This document shows positions 44,532 through 56,524 of a DNA stretch of 64,000 bases, piece after piece. Source of the DNA: Armillaria gallica. Lineage: Eukaryota > Basidiomycota > Agaricomycetes > Agaricales > Physalacriaceae. Under the pieces are notes generated by a model. The model saw nothing but the letters and a program-made list of their open reading frames with translations, ran no database searches and was not told the origin of the DNA. How positions within the stretch are numbered: position 1 is the stretch's first letter; each line of letters opens with the position of its first letter. Made by a program: the position numbers and the translations under genes. The DNA is taken from the NCBI GenBank assembly GCA_037576215.1, contig JBANDB010000009.1, forward strand, positions 3,224,001 to 3,288,000. Direction: 5' to 3'.

Positions 44532-45953
44532 TTGCGATGAAATCTTGTATGAGGTATTCGAAGACAATATTCTACATCCTTTTTATGTGGGCAAGTGTAC
44601 CATGGGAAGTGCCCTGACAAATCACACGGTGTTTCTTCAGGAAGAGCTAGAAATCCGAAAGAATCATAGCTGCGACACGAGGAACTCCGCTACATTTGGG
44701 ATGTCAACGATTTCGCAGAATGTGGGTACGTAGAACACGGACCTTCGGGAAAATGAAGGAACAAGTAGCTACCGAAGGCTATACGTACGGTGAATTAAAC
44801 TTGTTAGCTACCACAACCGATCTTAGCATTAATATATCGGCGTATCTTGGAACCGGGCAGCTTTTGGCTATAAGTGTATACCAGCAGGAGGACCTAGATG
44901 TGTGGTATGGGAAAGACTAGAACGAGAGTCAAGTTCCATTTACTCATTGCTGTTTTTAAAAATGATGAGATTCTCAAAAAGGAGAAGTTTTGATACCGTA
45001 CTATCAGCCCTTGATTCTCAATCTAACTATAAAAAACCAATAGGCAAAGGTACACTTCCGGTATCGATTCTTGTTCTACAGTAAGTTTCATGGCGCTTTT
45101 AGGCGACCAGCAGCTTGGGGAATGAAGAGAAAATGGAAGACTGGATGGAAGACCAATCTTCCATTCTGCCTTGCACTCGACGCCACGGTGACCTGCACAA
45201 GTCAATGAGAAGGTCTTCAGACATAGTAGATGTAGCTCAGGACTTACTTTGTCACGTCCGCGTCTAAACTTGTCATTCTCGGGATCAAGGTCTGCCCGAT
45301 ATCGTAGCCGGAGTTTCTAATATCGCTGCTTACACCAGTTCCAGGTCCGGGATTTCCATCCCCATTGTCAATCGGCTTCTTTCTCCTTTTAACAAAGTCG
45401 GATCTCCGGCGACCTAGCGATTCTGCTTAGCTTCCTTATCGGGGACATGAAAATCAGAACAAACACCATCCCTTCCTCCGTCTCCTTGTTAAATCATATC
45501 CACTCAAAGCCGAAACGTGCGATCTTAACTGAGGTAGCAGACGCCGTCATATACATCTCTAAAGCCGATCTATGTAAATTGAGAATGGGGATTCACGACG
45601 ACGGCAGTGTAGATATCGACACGGTGCTGACGCATTAACAAAGTAAGGGTGTCGATGCAGGTCGAGCCTGGGCCTCGTGCTCGTCATGAGCAACATTGAG
45701 AGAACTGGCCATTATCAAGTAATTCATAGGCGGGTTCCTCTTAGCCATATCTTTGACATTGATAAGGATGCACGTAGAGTCTTCAATAAGCACTGTGTGC
45801 GATTATGACGAACGCGCAGTAGAGGGGAATTCCTATATCCTCCCACTGGATAAAATAAGCGAACGGGACGGTGAGAGGGTACCAATATTTCTGGCTCTAA
45901 ATGTACAACAATGCAAAGTTCCAATACCAATAATGATAGCCACAAACCTTAAA
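44532..45953. other. Intergenic, no gene recognised
   Basis: Upstream of the terpene synthase and downstream of the lyase. Only short frames; none joined into a recognisable protein. Confidence 0.45.
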
Positions 45954-47138
45954 CTAACCGAGAACCACTCCAGTAACATCGCCAAACCATGCCTTTTGAT
46001 CTTTTGGGGAAGCCCAGTCTTCCGTATGTCCTGAAGATACATTTGTAAGACGGAATTACAATGGGGCAGACAGCGATGTACCTCCAAAAAACGTTTGGAA
46101 ATGCATTCCTTTGATCTTGGCATCTTTCGACATCTTCATATTCAGTCCGTGAACGGAGATGACAGTTTTTCCGTTGATGTAGAGTTCAAGCTCGCCTAAC
46201 GTCATTTCAGGAGAGATTATACCCAAAACACCGCAGAAAACTGACCGTCTTGCTTATTCATCTCATTCAATTTGACTCGGAGTGCGACATCGACCCATCG
46301 ACCCACCGGCCAGGTAAACGCGCCTCGCCCTACGGAGAAACCATAATCGGGATTCTTCCTAGACCCAGGAACGCGTAAAATAGCTGCTTCATTGCCCTCA
46401 GTCAAGGGGAAATATGTATAAATTTCCCCGGCACCATTGGGCCTGGAACTCGTCAGAGGGACATACACTTTACGAACGACGGACGAACCTCCACATAACC
46501 CTTGCGTCAAAACATTGACATCTGTCGTTCTGACGGCCGCCGCTACACCGATATGACGCGTCGCCTTCGCCACCAACTGACCGATATGCGTCAGAGACGT
46601 CCTAAACAGTGCGAACGATACTCACAAATGCCAGGAAGTTTACCGCCTTTAGCCCATTCCCATCCTGATTCGAACATAACTCGATAGCTCATGATTGCTT
46701 CGTTCTCTGTTCCGTTTAGGAATCCTGGTGGGCCAGCGACATAGAAACCGAAACCGCCTACAACGGAAGCCGAGGGATTGATACTCCCACGTGGATAGAA
46801 AGCCTCCCAGGCTTGTTCTGGGTGCTCACCGTCGTCAGGGTTGGGATGAGAAGGCACTGGAGGCGAGACGACGTTATGAGAAGTGCGATTGAAGACCTTA
46901 TGCACGCCTAGGGCAGAATCATCGAGAGGACGTGCTTTATGTCGACATTGCCATTAGATTTGGCCAACGACGAGGACGAGGTGAATCCTTTGCGAAGACG
47001 ATCACTGGGCACTGGAATTAGAGGGTGCATGATGGAAGAGGGAGAGTCAGTCGGCCCGGAATCCGACGTAGATATTTTGTCAAGTATCCACGGAAGAAAA
47101 TACCAGATAAGCAGATTGGCCAGAGAGTATATGTCCAT
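45954..47138 (-). pseudogene. Polysaccharide lyase family 14-like protein, one frameshift
   Basis: Likely start MDIYSLANLLIWYFLPWILD at 47138, whose hydrophobic N-terminus could be a signal or anchor. Blocks typical of fungal PL14 follow: EAFYPRGSINPSA, VVGGFGFYVAGP, AIMSYRVMFESGWEWAKGGK, LPG, a Cys-rich CSGGRQNDRCQCFDARVMW, NGAGEIYTYFP, DYGFSVGRGAFTWPVGRW, KLNEMNKQDG, ELELYINGKTVIS, IKGMHFQTFFGG, then HTEDWASPKD-x-K-x-W to the stop. PL14 enzymes cleave glucuronan or alginate-type polyuronides by beta-elimination. One base is missing near 46953 (AAAG where AAAAG would keep phase). The family assignment is firm; substrate is not determinable. Confidence 0.8.
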
Positions 47139-47344
47139 TATAACAAAAAACGAACATTTCAAGTAAGAAGGACGGTTTTGCTCTACAATCTTGTAGGATA
47201 GGAGTTGCAGAAGCTCGAGTACGGAGGACTTTGGGAGGACCTCGCGAGAAAAACTCTTGCTTACATAACAGCATAGCTTCGACTTCAACAACAGATCCCT
47301 GAAATCTTCTCTTTTCACTCATTCAGCCATTACTCCCTCTCACT
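47139..47344. promoter_or_regulatory. Divergent promoter region, PL14 / PMT
   Basis: About 200 bp separating two outward-facing start codons, so the two genes must share or closely abut control sequences. CT-rich on the PMT side (TCTTCTCTTTTCACTCATTC). No clear TATA box. Confidence 0.5.
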
Positions 47345-50149
47345 ATGTCGTCGTCGTCGTCATCGACGTCGATGAGCGCAAAGACTCCACGACTGCGAAA
47401 GTCGAAAAGTATTGCAGGTTCTCCTGGCTCACATTTTGAAAATGTTGAGGAGGACGAACACTCGGACCACGTGTATCAGAATCCTGTATGTTTTCTTGTT
47501 TTGCTGGGAAGCTTGCCTGACCGAAAGGCAGAACAATCGTCATCCTATAGAGCGAATTCTTGAAACAGAGAAGGCTAGTATCATCGTTGTAGGAGTGTTG
47601 ACGACGCTGGCGTTCGCGCTGCGCCTGTACAAACTCAGCCACCCCGACCAAGTCGTGTACGTCAACCTCTTTTTCCTTGTGGCCCTGCGCTGAGAGTCGT
47701 GGTGCAGCTTCGACGAGGTCCATTTTGGCAAGTTTGCCTCGTATTACCTCCTGCGGACATACTACTTCGACGTACACCCTCCTTTCGCAAAGCTATTGTT
47801 CGGACTTGCAGGCTGGTTCGTCGGATTCGACGGCCAGTTCCAGTTCGAGGATATAGGCGACAGCTACACGCTCAATCATGTTCCCTACATCGGCATGCGC
47901 GCGCTACCAGCTATCCTCGGTAGCCTCACGATCCCAGTTGTCTATGCTATCATGAAGCAGAGCGGGTATTCCACGGTCATTGCAGCATTCTCAGCATCTC
48001 TCATTCTCTTCGGTCCGTGATCGTACATTTCGTGCTTCCATTAATTCTCATCAGTATCCAGACAATGCCCATATCGCACAGTCTCGTCTTATCCTCCTTG
48101 ACGCTACACTTATCTTCTTCATGTCGCTCACCATATATTCCTACATACGGTTCCAGAAGCTCCGTTATTGGGAATTCTCGACAGAATGGTGGGTCTGGCT
48201 GATTCTTACGGGAACCTTCATGGCCTGTACTTGGGGGTCCAAAGTCAACGGCATTCTCACGGTCTTTGCAATCGGTGTCGCCGTTCTCATTGACCTCTGG
48301 GATCTTTTGGATCACAAGAAGGGAAATACTATGGCACGTCTCATATCCATATCTATTGACTGTGGACTCATGTCGTTCACTTTAGGACCATTTCTGGAGA
48401 CACTTCACCGCTAGGGCAATTGGGTTGATTGTCGTGCCTTTCGTCATCTACCTGTCTTTCTTCTACATCCACTTCGCTATTCTCACACAATCTGGGCCCG
48501 GTGACACATTCATGAGCCCGGCGTTCCAAGAAACGCTTGCAGGTAACGAAATGCTATTGAACAGTCAAGGTACGTGTGCCAAACATCGTTCCCGTAAAAT
48601 ACTCATCATGCATCAGATATCAGCTATTTTGATACCATCACTCTGCGGCACAAGGACACCAAAGTGTATTTGCACTCGCACCCCGAGAAATATCCTCTGA
48701 AATACGAGGATGGTCGTATCAGCAGTCAAGGTAATATCCTGGACCCTTCGACATTTGAGTCGTGCCTTGACTGTTCACAGGTCAACAGGTTACTGGCTAT
48801 GCCCATAACGATACGAACAATTTTTGGCAAGTCATACCCACCAAATCGCTTCCTGAAACTGGCCGTGGTCGGATTGTACGCAACGATGACATGATCCAGC
48901 TTCTTCATGTCAACACTAATACGCTCCTCATGACGCACGACGTCGCGTCGCCACTTATGCCTACTAACGAGGAATTTACAACGTGGCCAAGGGATGACCA
49001 TTCACGATATAATGACACGCTATTCAAGCTTGCCCTCATCGACTCTCACGACGGCGAGGCCTGGAAGACGAAGTCTGGGTATTTCAGACTGGTCCACGTG
49101 CCTACTCTCGTCTCGCTGTGGACTCACAACAAACAGCTTCCTGACTGGGCGTTCAAGCAGCAGGAAATCAACGGTCATAAAACCGCGACAGAAAAGTCAG
49201 CAACGTGGTATGTTGACGAGATCATTGACGCGGAAGGTGAGTCAATGCGTGCTAGAATGTACGGTATCTGAAGTTGATTTTTATCCCTAGATGAGGATGA
49301 CCTGAGTAACCGCACTGAGCCTGCCGTTCCGAAGGTCCCAAAGAAGATGAACTTTTTCCGCAAATGGGGAGAACTCCAGCTTTTGATGTTGCAACACAAT
49401 GCAGGGTTGACCGCTTCGCACCCCTATGCCAGTAGCCCGATCAACTGGCCATTCTTATTGAGCGGAATCAGTTTCTGGACTGAGAACGATGAGCAAAAGC
49501 AAATATATCTAATTGGAAATCTGGTGGGCTGGTGGACATGCATAGTTATGTTGTCGATCTACGTTGGTGTCCTCGGCGCCGACCTTTTGGCTCGTCGCAG
49601 AAACTACAATCCTATTGAAGACCGTTAGTACCAAGAGTAATCGTGGTTCTTGTGCTAACTTCTGCTTTTTTCCCTAGCTGTTCGCAACCGCCTTTGGAAC
49701 TCGACAGGATTCTTCTTTGTCATTTGGGCTGTGCACTACTTCCCTTTCTTCTTGATGAACCGACAGCTTTTCGTCCACCACTATCTCCCTTCGCATGTAG
49801 CCTCTGCCCTGATTGCGGGCTCCGTATTGAACTTCATGCTCTCTGATACGATTAACTACCCTTCATCGATCCATGGGCCATTGACTCGTCCAAAAGCTCG
49901 AACCTATGCGGACATTGGCCTGAAGGGACCGATAATCTTTGTAGTGTTTTGCATCGTATTGTTCTCGATGTTTGTTTTCCTGGCGCCTTTGACCTATGGA
50001 ACACCTGGGTATGTTCTTTCACACCATAAGAATATTCATTCTGTTAATGTTATTTTAGCCTCACTGGAGACCAAGTAAACCAGCACCGGCTGTTGTCCAC
50101 GTGGACGCTTCATTTTGCTGGCAAAATAACCGCGGAGATTCCGGCTTAA
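47345..50149 (+). CDS. PMT4: Protein O-mannosyltransferase (PMT family)
   Basis: Ten exons (47345-47485, 47532-47656, 47708-48012, 48062-48333, 48386-48569, 48617-48730, 48781-49236, 49291-49623, 49678-50008, 50059-50149) add up to 783 residues with no frameshift. It transfers mannose from dolichyl-phosphate-mannose to Ser/Thr of secretory proteins in the ER membrane. Landmarks: first TM helix then FDEVHFGKFASYYL with the catalytic Asp-Glu pair; DVHPPFAKLL; AQSRLILLDATLIFF; WGSKVNG; luminal MIR repeats (VYLHSHPEKYPLKYEDGRIS, SQGQQVTGYAHNDTNNFW); C-terminal TM bundle with FPFFLMNRQLFVHHYLP. SGPGDTFMSPAFQETL suggests the PMT4/POMT1 subfamily, from memory. Intron 4 needs a GC donor (ATG|GCACGT at 48334). 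Confidence 0.93.
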
Positions 50150-50851
50150 GCGGAATTTTTTTGGAGGATGGTGCGAGTACATATGCTACCCAGTAGAGAG
50201 AAGCGTAGTTGCGGACCATCTTTTACTTATGGGAGGCTTGGCGAATTGTACATGGTGCATATCTATCTCCTAAGAATGTTGGGTTGGTAGCCTTTGTAAA
50301 TACGTGGGGTGGATGTCTTCTAGTATTACCCATATTCTAACTGTAAGCTCGTTTTACTGCTTTTCTGCATATTGGCCCCAGCGCTGTCACGTTTCAGCAA
50401 CATCTCAGAAATGCTTTGTACATGAACACAAGCGTTAGAAGCATACTTCGACCATACGCGAACCATAATATTCATACTGATTCGGCAAAAACGCATGAGC
50501 ATTCACAGACAAATTTACATGTTTCTGGGACCTGAACTCGTTGAGTTATTTCAACCTGCTGGTAAGAATATTTAGTACCACCCATGCAGTGAACATTGAT
50601 TTTGCTCAGATTGGAATTTTGTATCGGTCCTTACAATTTTCCTGCTCATCTGAGCAATTATGTGACGCGCTTATGGCACCTTCCGAACAATGTTTGTAGG
50701 TACAAAATATTCAGATTCAGGTAGCTAATCACAATTCATTTACATAAAACGGTGCAGCACTGAAGGCATGCGCAAGAGACATTATAGGCGGATCTTAACA
50801 TGCGAGATCATATGGTTGTATCGTTTCGACCCGGACTCTTCAGTTATCTCC
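50150..50851. other. Convergent intergenic region, PMT / Ppo
   Basis: AT-rich 3' flanks of two convergent genes. Nothing else recognised. Confidence 0.6.
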
Positions 50852-53800
50852 TCATTGTTTCACAGGTCCATCAAACTAGAGAACGCGTTAGGGTGTTGTA
50901 TACAATTAGGTATTGAATGAACCCTTACCCGCACTACCAACGATGTGGGCCATGGAGACACCTGCAAGTCACTGTCCAGGTAACCATAGCGAATATGCTT
51001 GTCGTCGATCTTGAACCTTTACATGACAGTCAGCTTCGGTTTTCGAGGTCGACGGCTGGTTTTCGCTTACCTATTCAGTTTACCACAATCACCGGGACCA
51101 CGACATAAGCCAGGATGGCTAAGCACGGCTCGCAGCGTTTCACTTAAGATCTGTCGAGGTATCAATAAAACTGAGAGAGATGAACATGAAGACAGGCACA
51201 AACCTTCACAGTCAAAGGCTCTCCTAGGCACCTAGCAGAGCGTTTCGTGAGATGTATACGATAAATTGGATCAGCACCTACTTTGACACGCTGAAGATCT
51301 CTTCCTGGACCTGACCTTCGGTAGTCGGCGCTGAGTTGTCTGCGGTGGACATTTGGTCAATCAGGTCCACACCACACGCACGAAAGAAGAGAAAGTCGTA
51401 CCTCTTCCATGGAAGGTGGGTTCGAGACCTGCGTTTGTTGTAAGGAACCACATAATTAAGAAGTTGATGTAGTGAGCGTACGCATTACTTCGCGAACTCT
51501 TGCTTCGCTTGTCGCAGATTTCACATCGTCAAGGCAGATGTTAAGCATGTTCGTCATGGCTGGATTGAAAGCATGAGTCCTGATAAGCGTTAACAGGATC
51601 TATCATCACTAACCCAAAGAAAGTTCGGCCGATGCACCGACCAAGATCGCTAGGACCGTGTTGTTGACTTCATCTTTCTGTACTCCAAGCTCAGCTAAAC
51701 GTTTGATAAGCTTCTCATCCTTTTTTTGACTTTTGTTGGACGAGAAGGCACTCTCAACCAAATTGACGATGGAGAACTAGTATGCCACGTTCAGTTGACA
51801 TCCCAAAGGAGAATGCATTTGCTGGATATCACCTTATCGGCGGATTTGAGGTGGCTGGATAGCTGCTTGACGTCCTTCTGCACTTTGTGCTGGAAGTTCA
51901 CTAGTTTGGATTCCTCGACGTTCAGGTATATATATCTGTTTAGATGATAAATTAGTCGACGAATGACGGACGAAATCTCTATAGCGCACTCGTAGATGTC
52001 CCCTAGGATGTCGTACAGCTCAGCTGGGGTATACGCTCCGTGTTGAGAGCCCTTTGTCAACTGAATCCCAGCCTGCAAAAACCAAGGAAGTAAATCATAA
52101 ATTCAAGCGGGATTGAATATGAAACGTACCACTTCCGTCGCAACCCAGCCAACCGTCAACGGTTTGAAGACATCACGCACGATATCAACAACGCGCGTCT
52201 CGCTTCCCACCAAGCGCAGCGACTGCTCCGACACGAGGGACACAGTCTGAGTATAGAAATATTGCCCAATCTTGTCCTCTGATCCTATGGCTTCAGTGAG
52301 CGCGCGGACGACAACTTCACGGCGTTTCTCGTCATCTTGTGCGATATAGAACCTATACCGAACGTTCAGAAGGGAACTACTTCAATGAAGGAAAACACCT
52401 TACCCTTTGCCTTTCCCGTCAAGTATCTTCGTTGCCCTGGTCAAATACCTGGGACTACCACCAGGGCTCGCAAACGCCACTACTCCAGGTGCCTTCTTCA
52501 CCGGCCTCGTCAAGTCATACCGATCCACCACACCCATCTTCGTCAAATGGACTTTCATCGATTCCGGCGTCATCAACGGGAAGAAAGCGTACACGCTGTT
52601 CCCATTCTCCCCAAACTCATGCGGGAGAGTTCGCAGGAAGAGCTTCCCGAGAGTGCTACCGAATCCAAAGGCGTCGGGGTCGCGCTGACAGTCGGCGAAA
52701 CCCCAAGAGGTGAGATTCGCGGGAGTGAAATCGCGTGTGAAGAATCGGTCACCACGAGTGAGGGCGATAGCATCGCTAAGGATGGCACGGCTTATCGTGT
52801 AACCTGTACATTATTGATCAGAAGGACGGATAAGAGGCCGAAACGGACATGTATGCTTACCAGGACATAAACCGGCTCCATCAACGAGGGGCTTAGCTTC
52901 CTCGGCTTGAAGACCGACATACAGCTCGAGATTATTGATGTTACCGTACAACTTCTCCGCAGTCTTGGCGATCTCAGGGTCGGAATTCCACTCCAGGAAT
53001 GTGGAATAGGCTGTCAACGTCCTTCAGGGCTGTGAATTGCACTGATGTCAGAAACGCTTACTTTTAAGACCTAGGAACTAGATCCGTAAAATACGGTTAG
53101 AAGAAAAGGGAAACAAAGTACGAGAATAGGGTACGCGCCTTTCTGAACTCGTTAAGAGAGCATACTCCCCACTGTCGGTTCTGTTCTATTCCGAGTATTT
53201 CATGCAGGCGCATAGAAGCTTCAGAAGAGTCAATGATCATACTTGTCATTTACGGAAGGACGACGTACGGGGTGTCCCCCTTGCCCTGAAAGCGGCCGCA
53301 GGCTCATCAGTCCTATAATGACAGTTAATGACATTGGCAGTTCCCCGGATTTTCATTTCTTACGCATCCTGCAGAACCTTGGCCAAATCTTCGTCCTTGA
53401 AGGAGCCATCTGCTTGCCGGTTCATGCTAACAGAAACGTTCTGAGGCCGCTTTTCATTTTGAAAAAGCCAAGTACTCACTCTCCGAACGTCCAATGAGTC
53501 AAGTCTGGGTCCTTTTCACTCAGCTTCTTCCAGACGGCCTTCGAAATCCGTCACGGTCACTTCATCAAAGGGTTTCCCATCAAACTTATCATCCATGAGT
53601 TTTTCCACCCATTTTTCGTCTTTAGCGCTCGTGGTAGCATGCCATCGGTAAAGGCAGTTGAACTAAATACGTTTAAGGGTTGACGCAGCGCTAGAGGAAA
53701 CCATGAACATACCTCAACGCTACAAACGTTTCCTTCTCCACGCTCGAATGTCGCGTGGTCATTCTTTCGGAATTCCTGGATCTAAGGTGAGTGTCATGTC

Positions 53801-55382
53801 AACCTCTGCAGGCAAGGTACGTACACCAAATGGATTCAAACTCCAACTGCTGCCCTCCCGTACAAGGCCCAAGATACACGAGAAGTAGTCGGAAAATACA
53901 ACTGGTAAACGTCAGGACTTAGTTACTTCTTTGACATGAGACGAGGCTTGGTCGCATACCACCCCCGAACCATCCACAGTTAACCAGACGGGCGGTCTGG
54001 AACAACTCTTCGTCCTGTTTGCGGGCATCTTCTGCGGATAACGTCGATGGATCGACGAAAGTATCATGTTCGTTTACCTCAAACAGTTTCTGGGCGATAT
54101 ACTAGAGAAGATAGGTCGGCATCCTCCTTACACCCACTAACGAAAGCTCACTCACATTATGATTCCTAGAGAAGAGCACCAGAAGCACGCAAACAGCAGG
54201 CGGGAGTAGCATCAGCCTGTCTTCGGCGAAGACATCTTTGTGCAGCTTTCCATATCCGTCGCGTTTCCGAACCTTGTCTTGGGTTTCTTGATTATGTCCG
54301 TACAAAGGTGCGAGATCCACGTAGGAAGACGTTTCGTTGATGCTGATATCAGAATGAGAAGTTCGGAATACACTTGAAAGCTATTATTAGTGGGAGTGGA
54401 GATACAATGGGACGGCGCCACCAACGTGTGTATAACGAGAGCGGCAAATGCAAACATCAGGGATGACAGTCCTCCGGGATGCTTGACGAACTACGAACTG
54501 AATTAGCATGACGTTAAGAGGGAGAGGTCATACTCACGCCGTCACGTTTCAAGAGACTACAAGCAACCGAATCAGATATTTTGAGTAATGATGAAAAGAT
54601 GATTGGCTCACGTATCGAAGATCAGACCTGAATCTGGCATATTTCGCCTTGGCAGTGGATGAGTTTGTTGTACGCTTCGGGCATAAGGTGTTCCAGCCTT
54701 TCCCATGTCGGGAGCTAGGACGTTATTGTTCGAGCCGTCGGCCCTGCGGAATTTGTAGTCGTTTCCGAGGTAAGTAGCTGGAGGATGGGCAAGATCATTG
54801 TACACTGGAAAACGATCAGCCTAGATGATCAACCGAGTTGGATACAACTTACACAAAGAAATGACTTTGTTCTGAAGGGTATCGGCAAACTGCCCAGGGG
54901 GAAGCCGTGAGAGGAATACGAGGGCATGTTCAAGCTGTACACAGTATGAGTATGCGAGCTAGATACACGAGAAAGCGGTTACCAGAAGCTTCCTATCATC
55001 TAGACTATCCGTGTTGTGCACCGCATCCAAGAGTGAAGTCTGTTTGTTTAATGTTACCCTTTTCGAACTACATAAGGGAATTCCAACTCACTATTGTCGT
55101 AGGGTCCAACGGTCCCGGTAGGCCTTTCTTAATCTGATCCAGGAGGTCTGTCAAAGCTTTTGGAAGCCCGGTACCATGGCTAGCAGGCTCGTCTGGCTTT
55201 ACAGATGGTTGTGCGCCATTCGTCGCCGTAGCATCGGTTCCGTTAGGCTCGACATCCTGGAATGAGAGATGATCAGGACCAAGTCCGGCGAAGACAACCA
55301 TAAATCCTACCGGCGAATTTATTTGGCGGCTACGACGAAAGAGAGAGGTCTTTCGAGGGGGGGCACTGGTGGGAGTGGTCAT
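50852..55382 (-). CDS. Ppo-type fatty-acid dioxygenase (psi factor-producing oxygenase)
   Basis: From MTTPTSAPPRKTSLFRRSR at 55382 through many short exons to a C-terminus VVRFDGPVKQ (stop 50852). The N-terminal half is the animal-peroxidase-like heme dioxygenase: KHPGGLSSLMFAFAALVIHT, SYVDLAPLYGHNQETQDKVR, LPPAVCVLLVLFSRNHN, then LYRWHATTS with the Tyr/His pair that oxidises linoleate and binds heme. Next come LGIEQNRQWGVCSLNEFRK, NINNLELYVGLQAEEAKPL, GYTISRAILSDAIALTRGDR and FTRDFTPANLT. A reduced C-terminal P450-like part ends with CLGEPLTVK and HPGLCRGPGDCGKLNR. Such enzymes make hydroperoxy or dihydroxy oxylipins that affect sporulation. A two-base loss near 53540 breaks the frame; one intron uses a GC donor (53137). 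Confidence 0.82.
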
Positions 55383-56524
55383 TGTTAGATGTGAAGAAGG
55401 AAAGGCAATAAACAACGTACTTTCAAGGCTGACTTATATATAGTGTCCAGAGAAGCTTGATGGAGTGATACGTAACAGTCCTGACGGAGTAAATCATTTA
55501 GCCGGCTTTAAATGTTGTGAGCGTTGACAAGCTGAATGGACGACATGTGCTAGATAACATTAGTATTTGAAGGAAGCAGTGACGAAACCAAAGGACTTAT
55601 CCACTGTTATTAGCTTCTATTGCATCCGTGGCGCGAGAACTTGAAGCCATCTGACCGCTACAGAAGGAGCCTCTGGTAATAATATCTAGTAAATTAATAC
55701 AGGCCTCGAATACGAGCGCTTGAGCTCGCATGTTTACCTGGTGTAGCTCCGGGGATGGAGGGGTGCCGGATTGGCAGATTTTCATATCCCAGGGAGTTAA
55801 AGCAGGGGCGAATTCGATTCCTCAATCGGAGTCATTTGATTCGCTCCTATCCCTAGGGTCGCGGATACACTGAAAAGTAATGAAATAGCATATTCTTGAA
55901 ATTTACCACCACCGGCAAGATGACCCGGTCACGGTGCTGACGCGGTGATGCCCAGGATCCAAGCCAATCTTTCCTTCAAGTTCAATTAGTATAGGCTACA
56001 AAAGACTTGCAAGAGGTTAATAAGATTAATTTTCAAGATTCAGGCAGTGACAGCGACAGATCAAATTTTCAAGGAACCTGCTGCCATTTTTGAAGTTGGA
56101 ATAATTTGAGCGCATCCGACTTGACCGTTTTCCAGTCTGTCGTGCAAATGGAACTAGGCCATCCCGAAGAATTCGCTGCAAAGATCATCAAGTCGAAGGG
56201 AAGGCGAAAAACCCAGCCGGGAATCCAACTTAGCTCCGCAGTAATGCGATGCCGTCGCTACCAGAATATGCCCATCGCAATTCCGCGGGCAAGCTTGATA
56301 TCGTGGCCACGTACATCGCCAGAAATTATCTAGAGTTACTTGAAATTACTTTGACGAAATGAAAATCTGTTCGCACCGCGGACCTCCGTGGTGGTGGCAG
56401 AAAAGTGATACGGTCACGGGCGTCACGTTGATCGCAGGTTGCCACCAACGTCCACGACAGTGCCAGTATCCAGGCTGTGTTTCCCTTGTTAGGTGATAAA
56501 AGCTGGTTCAGTTTGCAGTTCAGT
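55383..56524. other. Divergent upstream region, Ppo / F-box gene
   Basis: Beyond the Ppo TATA box I see no supportable gene. A short minus-strand frame (55597-55785) has no recognised homology. Confidence 0.5.
55434..55443 (-). promoter_or_regulatory. TATA-like box of the Ppo gene
   Basis: TATATATAAG on the minus strand, about 55 bp upstream of the ATG at 55382. Confidence 0.5.

Noticed and set aside
43407..47138. Possible secondary-metabolite cluster around the terpene synthase
   Set aside because: Neighbours are a polysaccharide lyase and an O-mannosyltransferase; no P450, transporter or transcription factor adjoins it.
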